Below, in pieces: positions 1 to 5,449 of a DNA stretch of 5,449 bases (position 1 is the stretch's first letter; the number at the start of each line of letters is the position of its first letter). The notes below the pieces were generated by a model. It worked only from the letters and a program-made list of their open reading frames with translations, had not been told where the DNA came from and did not search any database. Both the position numbers and the translations under genes were made by a program. The stretch comes from an uncultured Flavobacteriia bacterium (GTDB taxonomy: Bacteria; Bacteroidota; Bacteroidia; Flavobacteriales_D; Crocinitomicaceae): positions 1 to 5,449 of the forward strand of contig CAIYXD010000201.1 in NCBI GenBank assembly GCA_903930085.1, in the 5' to 3' direction.

Positions 1-1
1 G

Positions 2-3000
2 CATCTCAGCGCAACTTCAACTGGTTCTTATCGAAATAGTCACATCGAGAAGATTGATTACGGCAGTGCTACAATTTCCGTTTCACGTTCCTTTTATGAA
101 CGAAACGAGGTAAATCTTACGTTTCACAATGGTGATCTTACACTCGAGTGCACCTGCAGAATGCCGAAAAGATATTTATGCGAACACCAAGAACAGGCAT
201 TGTATGTTTTGAAAGATAATCCTACCGCACGTGTTTTCTTTGATTCTGATTTTCGATTGGACTACCTTCAGAAAAAAGTGGTGGATTATGGAGTGGAGAA
301 TGAAACCAATTTAGACGACTATTTTAAGCTTAAACTGGAATACAATACCATTATTATTCAACCGATAATCAAAGGCTTGGTTTCCATGGGAGAATCTGGA
401 AAGCTGAAAATTGCTACTGCCTTGAAATTATCGAATCATGCGCCGATGGAATTTTCTGCAAGTGAGCAACTTACGGGACAATCGTTTATTGTTTTTGGAC
501 AAAACAATTATTCGGATGATTTTTATGTGAACGTAATGTCTTCCGGACTTACCAAAGACGGGAAAATTAAAAACCCAATTCGTTCCCTGAATGCTAAGAA
601 ATTGCTGCTGCAAACGGAAGAGGCGCTTGAAATGAAATTTTACATGGCGATTTCCCAATTCAATAGTGAGGAAAGTCGCTACACGGAAAGGTTGTCTCCC
701 GAGCTACAAATTGCAGGTTTGCGTGCCGTTGTTAAAAATCCTTTGGAGCTGGACGTTTATTGCTTGAATATCAAAAAATCCGACAATATTACTTCGAGTT
801 CGATTGAACCGGTTACGTTAAGAAAAGTGGATATCGATCTGCATTTCAAAGTGGTTCAAAAGGATAATTTTTACCAGATTACCCCAAAAATATTCTTGGA
901 CGGAAGTGTATTGTCGTATTCCAAAATTAAACTCGTTTACACCTATTTTTTGCGTGTGGAAAACGAGTTGCTTTTTATTCCGGATGTCGATATTATTCGG
1001 GTGCTAAATTACCTCAAAAAGCAAAACAACAAATTACTAATTCACCAATCTAAATTTGAAGATTTTAGAGCAACGGTACTTGCAGATTTAGAATCTAAAA
1101 TCAGTATTGAATATTCCTTTTTGAAACCAGCAAGGGAAGAACAGCTGATTGAACAAGGATTTGATGGCGAATTGAAAAAGCTAATTTATTTATCGGAATC
1201 GGAGGATTATGTATTATTAACCCCGGTGATGCGCTACGGAAAAGTAGAGGTTCCAATCCGAAGTAAACGACGAATTTACGCTTTAGACGCTGTAAATGAA
1301 CCATTTGAAGTTGCACGAGACGAATCCGCAGAAATCCGAATGCTTCTAAATGTGCAACGGATGCATCCAAATTTTACGGAACAAGAAGGCTTCGATTATT
1401 TTTACCTGCATAAAAAATACTTTTTGGATGAAGGATGGTTTTTGGATGTTTTCGAAAATTGGGTGCTAGATGGAATAGAAATGCTCGGGTTCAACGATTT
1501 AAAAAACAACAACTTGAGTCCTTCCAAAATGAAAGTTGCGGTTTCCGTTTCCAGCGGAATAGATTGGTTTGACACCTCCGTAAAAGTTTCTTTTGGGAAC
1601 CAGGAAGTGCGATTGAAAGATATCCAGCGTTCGCTCCATAACCATTCGCGTTTTGTGAAATTGGGCGACGGAAGAATGGGAATGATGCCAAAAGAATGGA
1701 TGGAAAAATTTTCATCCTTTTTCCGTTCCGGTGAAGTCCACGATAGCCAAATTCGAACGGCAAAAGTTCATTTTTCTGTGATAGATGATTTGTTTGAGGA
1801 GGAGGTTCTTTCGCAAGAAGTAGTGGAGGAAATCCGAATGTACCGATCGAAATTGGTAGGATTTGAGCACATTGAGGAAGTGAAAATTCCAAAAAAACTA
1901 AAGGCAGAATTGCGGGAATACCAAAAACACGGTTTGAACTGGCTCCATTTTCTGGATGAATTTAATTTTGGTGGCTGTTTGGCAGATGATATGGGACTTG
2001 GAAAAACCATACAGATTCTGGCATTTATTCTTTCCCTAAAGGAGAAAAATGGACAAAAAACGCATTTAATTGTTCTGCCAACTTCGCTATTATTCAATTG
2101 GCGACAAGAAATAGAAAAATTCGCACCATCTTTAAAATACCATACGATTTACGGTTTGGACCGACAAAAAGACCACCAAGGATTGGAAAAATTCGATATC
2201 ATTTTTACAACTTATGGCACCTTGCTGAGTGATATTACTTTCTTGAAAGATTTCCGTTTCGACTATATTTTTCTGGATGAATCGCAAGCAATTAAAAACC
2301 CGGATTCCAAACGCTATAAAGCAGTTCGATTGTTGCAATCGCGCAATAAAATAGTACTTACCGGAACACCAATTGAGAACAATACCTTTGATTTATATGC
2401 ACAATTTTCGTTCGCTAGTCCAGGATTATTAGGGAATCAGCAACGATTCAAGGATAATTATTCCATTCCAATCGATAAATTCAAGGATGGACTGCGCGCA
2501 AAAGAATTGCAGCAAAAATTGAATCCGTTTTTGTTACGGAGAACCAAAAAGCAAGTTGCAACCGAACTACCGGATAAAACCGAAATGGTAATTTACTGTG
2601 AAATGGGCGCGGAACAGCGAAAAGTGTACGACACCTATAAAAATGAATTCAAGCTGTATCTGCAAAGTAGCGATAAAGAGGAATTGGCGAATAAAAACAT
2701 GCATATTTTGCAAGGTCTCACCAAGTTGCGCCAAATCTGTAATTCTCCCGCTCTCCTCAGTGATGAGGAATATTACGGCAGTGAATCGGCTAAATTAAAC
2801 GAATTGATAGAGCAGATTGAAATGAAATCTTCCCAGCATAAGATTCTGGTTTTTTCGCAATTTGTAACGATGTTGGATTTGATAAAAACCGCTTTGGACG
2901 AGCGTTCCATTCGCTACGAATACCTTACTGGAAAAACGAAAGATAGGGCAGAGCGCGTACGGAATTTCCAGGAAGACGATGCAACACGCGTTTTCTTGAT

Positions 3001-3289
3001 CAGTTTGAAGGCTGGCGGAACGGGATTAAATCTCACAGAAGCCGATTATGTTTTTATTGTCGATCCTTGGTGGAATCCAGCAGTTGAAAATCAGGCAATT
3101 GACCGCTGTTACCGTATCGGACAAAAGAAAAATGTAATGGCAATTCGACTTATTTGTCCCGATACAATCGAAGAGAAAATTTTAGTGCTCCAAGCCGGAA
3201 AAAAAGAATTAATCGATGATTTGATTAAAATCGATAGCAATGCGGTGAAAAGTTTGTCGAAAGACGATTTACTGAATTTATTGGATTGA
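2..3289 (+). CDS. SWIM zinc finger + SNF2-family DEAD/DEAH-like ATPase (5' end cut by window)
   Basis: Swi2/Snf2-type double-stranded-DNA translocase, which uses ATP hydrolysis to move along DNA and displace or remodel bound proteins; the bacterial substrate is unknown. The visible part is 1095 residues. A SWIM zinc finger (C50-x-C52-x7-C60-x-H62, bases 149-187) comes first. A long middle region follows, with a bacterial SNF2-associated segment around bases 1556-1720 (GIDWFD ... LGDG ... MPKEW). The ATPase core starts near 1910 (LREYQ). Motif I is DDMGLGKT (1985-2008), motif II DESQ (2276-2287), motif III LTGTPIEN (2357-2380), motif IV KILVFSQF (2840-2863), motif V SLKAGGTGLN (3002-3031), then DPWWNP and motif VI QAIDRCYRIGQ (3092-3124) with both arginines. 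All catalytic motifs are intact. The frame has no stop back to base 2, and the ATG at 161 falls between the two SWIM ligand pairs, so the true start is upstream. Family assignment is secure; the biological role is not. Confidence 0.95.
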   Translation, partial: HLSATSTGSYRNSHIEKIDYGSATISVSRSFYERNEVNLTFHNGDLTLECTCRMPKRYLCEHQEQALYVLKDNPTARVFFDSDFRLDYLQKKVVDYGVENETNLDDYFKLKLEYNTIIIQPIIKGLVSMGESGKLKIATALKLSNHAPMEFSASEQLTGQSFIVFGQNNYSDDFYVNVMSSGLTKDGKIKNPIRSLNAKKLLLQTEEALEMKFYMAISQFNSEESRYTERLSPELQIAGLRAVVKNPLELDVYCLNIKKSDNITSSSIEPVTLRKVDIDLHFKVVQKDNFYQITPKIFLDGSVLSYSKIKLVYTYFLRVENELLFIPDVDIIRVLNYLKKQNNKLLIHQSKFEDFRATVLADLESKISIEYSFLKPAREEQLIEQGFDGELKKLIYLSESEDYVLLTPVMRYGKVEVPIRSKRRIYALDAVNEPFEVARDESAEIRMLLNVQRMHPNFTEQEGFDYFYLHKKYFLDEGWFLDVFENWVLDGIEMLGFNDLKNNNLSPSKMKVAVSVSSGIDWFDTSVKVSFGNQEVRLKDIQRSLHNHSRFVKLGDGRMGMMPKEWMEKFSSFFRSGEVHDSQIRTAKVHFSVIDDLFEEEVLSQEVVEEIRMYRSKLVGFEHIEEVKIPKKLKAELREYQKHGLNWLHFLDEFNFGGCLADDMGLGKTIQILAFILSLKEKNGQKTHLIVLPTSLLFNWRQEIEKFAPSLKYHTIYGLDRQKDHQGLEKFDIIFTTYGTLLSDITFLKDFRFDYIFLDESQAIKNPDSKRYKAVRLLQSRNKIVLTGTPIENNTFDLYAQFSFASPGLLGNQQRFKDNYSIPIDKFKDGLRAKELQQKLNPFLLRRTKKQVATELPDKTEMVIYCEMGAEQRKVYDTYKNEFKLYLQSSDKEELANKNMHILQGLTKLRQICNSPALLSDEEYYGSESAKLNELIEQIEMKSSQHKILVFSQFVTMLDLIKTALDERSIRYEYLTGKTKDRAERVRNFQEDDATRVFLISLKAGGTGLNLTEADYVFIVDPWWNPAVENQAIDRCYRIGQKKNVMAIRLICPDTIEEKILVLQAGKKELIDDLIKIDSNAVKSLSKDDLLNLLD
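149..187 (+). other. SWIM zinc-finger motif CxCx7CxH
   Basis: The translated frame reads Cys-Thr-Cys, seven residues, then Cys-Glu-His, preceded by a beta-like stretch ending in NGDLTLE and followed by a helix-like QEQALYVL. This is the SWIM pattern (CxCxnCxH) found near the N-terminus of many bacterial SNF2 proteins, where it is thought to bind DNA or protein. It matters here because half of the motif lies upstream of the first in-frame ATG (161), which proves that the coding region extends further left than that ATG. Confidence 0.9.
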
Positions 3290-3362
3290 GAAATTGTATT
3301 TGGCAATAGGTACTCGCTTATAATTTAATAAATATACGTTTCGCTTTTCCGGATGGAAATTA

Positions 3363-3389
3363 ACAGTAAATTAAACTGTAATAGTTTGA
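3363..3389. repeat. Overlapping short inverted repeats (possible operator)
   Basis: ACAGT (3363-3367) is mirrored by ACTGT (3375-3379) across a 7-base spacer. The overlapping arms TTAAACT (3371-3377) and AGTTTGA (3383-3389) can pair around the 5-base loop GTAAT with one G-T wobble. ACTGT recurs at 3389-3393. The arms are short and AT-rich and no T run follows, so this is not a terminator. It lies about 40 bases upstream of the promoter-like element, where a regulator could bind, but chance is a fair explanation in DNA this AT-rich. Confidence 0.25.
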
Positions 3390-3411
3390 CTGTGGAAATA
3401 ATCAAAAAAGT

Positions 3412-3436
3412 TTTGACCATTAAAATTCTATATTTG
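3412..3436 (+). promoter_or_regulatory. Possible Bacteroidota-type promoter for the VOC cassette
   Basis: TATATTTG at 3429-3436 matches exactly the TAnnTTTG -7 element used by the Bacteroidota primary sigma factor, 50 bases before the VOC start codon. A TTTG at 3412-3415 could be the -33 element, but the 13-base spacer is clearly shorter than the usual roughly 17-21 bases. The call therefore rests mainly on the -7 element and its position. Transcription would begin near 3443. Confidence 0.4.
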
Positions 3437-3486
3437 TTAAGCAAAAATTTCTTGTTTAATCGGAATACAACAGCATTTAAATACAA

Positions 3487-4014
3487 ATGAAAAAGCACAT
3501 ATTAATAGCACTAGCAATTGTTACCTCGTTTTGTTTCGGATTCGCTTTGAATAGCATTTTATTCCGCGGCAAAGAGGAAGCATCCAAAACTAAAAAAGTA
3601 ACAGGAATCGGCGGGGTTTTCTTTAAATGTAAAGATCCTAAAAAAATGAGAGAGTGGTATCAAAATCACCTTGGATTTAATACAAATCAATACGGTTCTG
3701 TTTTTGAATGGCGACAAGGCTCAGACAGCACAAAAAAAGGATTTACACAATGGAGTCCATTTTCGGAAAAAACAAAGTATTTTGAGCCTTCGACAAAAGA
3801 TTTTATGATAAACTATCGGGTTGAAAATTTAGAAAACCTTTTTAAGCAACTAAAAAATGAAGGCGTAACAATTTTAGATAGTATAGAAAATTATGACTAC
3901 GGAAAATTTGCGCATATAATGGACATTGAAGGAAATAAAATTGAACTTTGGGAACCAAACGATGCTGCGTATGAAAAATTAGGAATTCAGCTTGGTAGCA
4001 AAACAATTAAATAA
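3487..4014 (+). CDS. Membrane-anchored or exported VOC (glyoxalase/bleomycin-resistance fold) protein
   Basis: 175 residues. Residues 1-28 form a short basic start (MKK) and a hydrophobic stretch of about 20 residues, which reads as a signal peptide (possible cleavage after Ala20) or a membrane anchor. Cys16 is not in a good lipobox because Phe precedes it. Residues 38-157 form a VOC domain with two beta-alpha-beta modules, beginning GIGGVFFKCKDP and ending DIEGNKIELWEP. By manual alignment to glyoxalase I, the four metal-ligand positions are Gly43, Glu74, Met107 and Glu153. Only the two glutamates are kept, so classical glyoxalase I activity is unlikely; the substrate is unknown. The next in-frame Met (54) lies inside the domain, so the hydrophobic leader belongs to the gene. 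There is no Shine-Dalgarno, only A-rich sequence, as usual in Bacteroidota. It is probably the first gene of a unit with the two small membrane proteins downstream. Confidence 0.9.
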   Translation: MKKHILIALAIVTSFCFGFALNSILFRGKEEASKTKKVTGIGGVFFKCKDPKKMREWYQNHLGFNTNQYGSVFEWRQGSDSTKKGFTQWSPFSEKTKYFEPSTKDFMINYRVENLENLFKQLKNEGVTILDSIENYDYGKFAHIMDIEGNKIELWEPNDAAYEKLGIQLGSKTIK

Positions 4015-4062
4015 AAAAACATCAGAAATAATTCTTATTTTTAAAAAATTAAAAATTAAAAT

Positions 4063-4248
4063 ATGTTCAATAAATTTACATTAGCAGATAAACTTTTATT
4101 CATTGCGGCACTTTTATCGCTGATTTTTTCTGAGATACTTTATTTTCAAGGCGAAAAAGAAGATGGTTCGTTCATAGGACTTTGGGTTCCTTCGATACTT
4201 GCATTCGGTATTTATCTCAAACTAATTAAAAACTCAAAAAATGACTGA
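4063..4248 (+). CDS. Small two-helix membrane protein, function unknown
   Basis: 61 residues that I cannot assign to a named family. Two hydrophobic segments are visible, about residues 11-28 and 37-55, joined by an acidic, polar loop (QGEKEDGS). Lysines sit near the N-terminus and in the tail (KNSKND). The positive-inside rule then suggests both ends in the cytoplasm and the loop outside. Glu24 lies within the first helix. The start ATG follows an extremely AT-rich 48-base gap after the VOC gene, with no promoter-like element or terminator in it, so cotranscription with the VOC gene is likely. Its end overlaps the start of the next small frame by 8 bases (ATGACTGA), which points to translational coupling and supports both being real. 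Coding status is supported by a plausible membrane-protein composition rather than by homology. Confidence 0.75.
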   Translation: MFNKFTLADKLLFIAALLSLIFSEILYFQGEKEDGSFIGLWVPSILAFGIYLKLIKNSKND

Positions 4249-4333
4249 TCTAATTCCTTATTTTGCTGGACTGATTACAATATTATTTGGAATCGGATTT
4301 GCCTACGCAATTTTTGATTCTAAGAAAAAATAA
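4241..4333 (+). CDS. 30-residue single-helix membrane peptide, function unknown
   Basis: A short frame reading MTDLIPYFAGL, continuing with a hydrophobic helix (about residues 5-25) and ending in DSKKK. The layout is a small acidic N-terminus, one membrane span and a basic tail, so N-out/C-in is expected. Its ATG lies within the last codons of the preceding gene (overlap ATGACTGA, 4241-4248), a classic stop/restart arrangement for coupled translation. Its stop lies 34 bases before the strong terminator hairpin, which fits it being the last gene of the unit. In size it recalls accessory subunits such as KdpF or CydX, but no sequence similarity to them is evident and no kdp or cyd genes are nearby. 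It is unrecognised; the frame is short enough that chance remains possible. Confidence 0.6.
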   Translation: MTDLIPYFAGLITILFGIGFAYAIFDSKKK

Positions 4334-4350
4334 CGAAAATAACGTTTTCG
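4334..4350. repeat. Short inverted repeat directly after the last stop codon
   Basis: CGAAAA (4334-4339) and TTTTCG (4345-4350) form a perfect 6-bp inverted repeat around TAACG, starting at the base after the TAA stop of the 30-residue frame. It is too short and AT-rich for a strong terminator on its own, and the true terminator lies 18 bases further on. It may simply be part of the 3' untranslated region. Confidence 0.3.
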
Positions 4351-4367
4351 TACCACCTTCTGCAAGG

Positions 4368-4398
4368 CAAAAAACATACTTCAAGAGTATGTTTTTTG
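4368..4398. terminator. Strong bidirectional intrinsic terminator
   Basis: CAAAAAACATACT (4368-4380) pairs perfectly with AGTATGTTTTTTG (4386-4398) around the 5-base loop TCAAG. A G-T wobble and a G-C pair (4366-4367 with 4399-4400) can extend the 13-bp stem. The outer part of the stem is six A-T pairs, so transcripts from either strand end the hairpin with a U run. It lies between the rightward cassette ending at 4333 and the leftward HD gene ending at 4536, exactly where a shared terminator for convergent units is expected. The leftward transcript would carry a 3' untranslated region of roughly 140 bases. Confidence 0.8.
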
Positions 4399-4535
4399 TC
4401 CTGTACGTAAACCGCAAAACCAAAACTGCTCTTTTAAAATCTGTGCAGTAGCGATTTTTAATTCAAAAAAAAACAGTTTTTTTATTCCTCCCGAAAGCGC
4501 AAAACAGCTAACTAAGCTCTTTTTTTAGTGCTCAA
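4399..4535. other. Non-coding 3' region of the HD gene
   Basis: No gene is visible between the terminator and the HD gene's stop codon. The stretch contains a pure A/T inverted repeat of nine A, CAG, then seven T (4465-4483), a weak ACTGC/GCAGT pair (4425-4429 and 4445-4449, 15-base loop), and a run of seven T at 4520-4526. None of these makes a convincing GC-stemmed terminator, so the hairpin at 4368-4398 is the better leftward stop signal. Confidence 0.5.
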
Positions 4536-5449
4536 CTAGGACTTCCAAACCGGATAACACAAAAAGTATTTCTCCACTGGGCTCGCCAACGCAGAAATAT
4601 TTAAATTATCTGACGCTTCGCTGAGATCTATAATTTCGCCATTCTTCATTAGCATGTTGATATTCTGCTTTTTCTGGTTGTAGGCTTTGTTGCTCAAAAT
4701 ATCCGAGTAAACAAAGAAATCTACTTCGCTGTCTTCCAACTCATAATGGTTTTGAGCCAATTCGCGCTCGTGTTGCAAACGTTCCGCACTAAACGGTTCT
4801 TTGGAAATTTCAATTTTGAATAAATCCCGATTCACCAAACGCTTTGCCAGCATAGACAATACCTTATCTGAATGGTTTTGCCAAACTTTCAACGCACCCA
4901 AAATATCATAATCGTCCAAGGCTGCAAAATGATCCAAAACGCGCGGGTCGGACTCAAAATCGTGCATTTTCACGTCGTTTTTCAAAAAATACGCTAAAGT
5001 TGGACTAGCAAATAATTCTTGCCCGGATTTTGCCACTTGTTTTGCTCTTCGCAAGGCATGAATCAACATAAACTCCGCCGCGACAACAGTTTTGTGCAAA
5101 TACACCTGCCAATACATTAGCCGGCGCGCAACGATAAATTTTTCGATTGAATAGATGCCTTTTTCTTCCAAAACCAAATTACCATCTTTCACGTTGATCA
5201 TTTCAATCAAACGATCACTTCCAATTATTCCTTCGCTCACGCCAGTGTAAAAACTATCGCGGTTCAAATAATCCAAGCGATCCATGTCTAATTGACTCGA
5301 AACCAATTGGTGTAAAAAAGGTTTTGGATGTTCGTTTTTAAAGATTAAAAGCGCGTGTTCCAAATCTTCGCCAAACTCTTTGCTCAAGCGTTCAATGAAA
5401 AATCCGGAAATTTCTTCGTGGCTAACACCAGACACAATGTCGTATTCCA
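4536..5449 (-). CDS. HD-domain phosphohydrolase, dNTPase/SAMHD1-like (N-terminal part beyond window)
   Basis: The C-terminal 303 residues of a protein whose family is usually near 400. HD phosphohydrolases of this group (for example E. faecalis EF1143) hydrolyse dNTPs to deoxynucleosides and triphosphate with a bound metal; the substrate of this member is not shown here. The visible part starts in mid-domain. In GVSHEE, the His encoded at 5418-5420 aligns by eye with a SAMHD1 catalytic histidine. SQLDMDRLDYLNRD carries the last metal ligand, the Asp at 5280-5282, and the substrate-contacting Tyr and Asp that follow it. A long helical C-terminal region follows (for example IEKFIVARRLMYWQVYLHK). 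The H...HD metal motif must lie past base 5449. The frame has no stop up to the edge; the codon at 5433-5435 is GTG inside the domain and is not a start. The stop is TAG at 4536-4538. The gene is convergent with the upstream cassette. Confidence 0.93.
   Translation of the reverse strand, partial: EYDIVSGVSHEEISGFFIERLSKEFGEDLEHALLIFKNEHPKPFLHQLVSSQLDMDRLDYLNRDSFYTGVSEGIIGSDRLIEMINVKDGNLVLEEKGIYSIEKFIVARRLMYWQVYLHKTVVAAEFMLIHALRRAKQVAKSGQELFASPTLAYFLKNDVKMHDFESDPRVLDHFAALDDYDILGALKVWQNHSDKVLSMLAKRLVNRDLFKIEISKEPFSAERLQHERELAQNHYELEDSEVDFFVYSDILSNKAYNQKKQNINMLMKNGEIIDLSEASDNLNISALASPVEKYFLCYPVWKS

Larger units (their letters stand above)
3290..3486. other. AT-rich intergenic region between the SNF2 gene and the VOC gene
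   Basis: This 197-base gap holds no open frame I would call a gene and no convincing intrinsic terminator for the upstream SNF2 gene. It contains overlapping short inverted repeats at 3363-3389 and one promoter-like element near 3429. The gap and the promoter-like element suggest that the VOC cassette is transcribed separately from the SNF2 gene, although read-through cannot be excluded. Confidence 0.6.

Noticed and set aside
57..68. 12-base direct repeat ATTACGGCAGTG, also at 2772-2783
   Set aside because: Both copies are in the same coding frame of the SNF2 gene and encode Tyr-Gly-Ser. Codon coincidence is enough to explain a 12-base match, and no repeat structure surrounds it.
1491..1892. 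133-codon open frame on the minus strand inside the SNF2 gene
   Set aside because: It lies entirely opposite conserved SNF2 coding sequence, and its translation shows no recognisable domain. It is a shadow of the real frame, as are the minus-strand frames at 428-658, 1101-1370, 1768-2097, 2132-2338 and 3109-3306.
2598..2798. 66-codon plus-strand frame within the SNF2 gene
   Set aside because: It overlaps the intact helicase C-terminal region in another frame, and its residue composition is not protein-like. The main frame shows no frameshift here.
2..3289. SNF2 protein as part of a defence system such as DISARM
   Set aside because: None of the partner genes (methyltransferase, DUF1998 or phospholipase D proteins) is present in the window, and the SWIM plus SNF2-associated layout is that of the common bacterial chromosomal SNF2 protein.
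3532..3534. Cys16 of the VOC protein as a lipoprotein cysteine
   Set aside because: The preceding residues are Thr-Ser-Phe; Phe at -1 does not fit a lipobox, so a plain signal peptide or membrane anchor is preferred.
4241..4333. 30-residue peptide as KdpF or CydX
   Set aside because: Only the size and single helix agree. No motif match is visible and no kdp or cyd genes are adjacent.
4465..4483. A9-CAG-T7 inverted repeat as a terminator
   Set aside because: The stem would be only A-T pairs with a 3-base loop and too weak to act as an intrinsic terminator. The hairpin at 4368-4398 is much better.

Overview
The window looks like chromosomal DNA from a Bacteroidota bacterium, probably of the Flavobacteriia type. 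The reasons are an AT-rich composition, starts preceded by A-rich stretches instead of Shine-Dalgarno sequences, one exact TAnnTTTG promoter hexamer-type element, and protein sequences that read like flavobacterial members of their families. No search could be run, so the assignment rests on recognition.

Layout. Bases 2-3289 (+) hold most of a large SWIM zinc finger/SNF2-family ATPase. Its reading frame is open to the left edge of the window, so the true start is missing. The ATG at 161 lies inside the SWIM motif and is not the real start. After a 197-base gap with a possible promoter, 3487-4333 (+) hold a compact, AT-rich cassette. It encodes a VOC (glyoxalase-fold) protein with an unusual N-terminal membrane segment, a 61-residue two-helix membrane protein, and a 30-residue single-helix membrane peptide whose start overlaps the previous gene by 8 bases. 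A strong 13-bp hairpin flanked by A and T runs (4368-4398) follows. It can terminate transcription from both sides, because the last gene (4536-5449, -) is convergent. That gene is the C-terminal three quarters or so of an HD-domain phosphohydrolase of the dNTPase/SAMHD1-like group. Its N-terminus, including the H...HD metal motif, lies beyond the right edge.

How the genes relate. The two large genes at the edges look like ordinary conserved chromosomal genes: DNA-protein remodelling, and nucleotide-pool or phosphohydrolase function. The small cassette between them is the accessory-looking part. Its three products are all predicted to be membrane-associated and probably share one transcript. 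Nothing in the sequence shows what they do together. I see no rRNA, tRNA, CRISPR array, insertion sequence, integrase or defence system in the window. The membrane cassette is the only candidate for something undescribed, and the evidence for it is modest.
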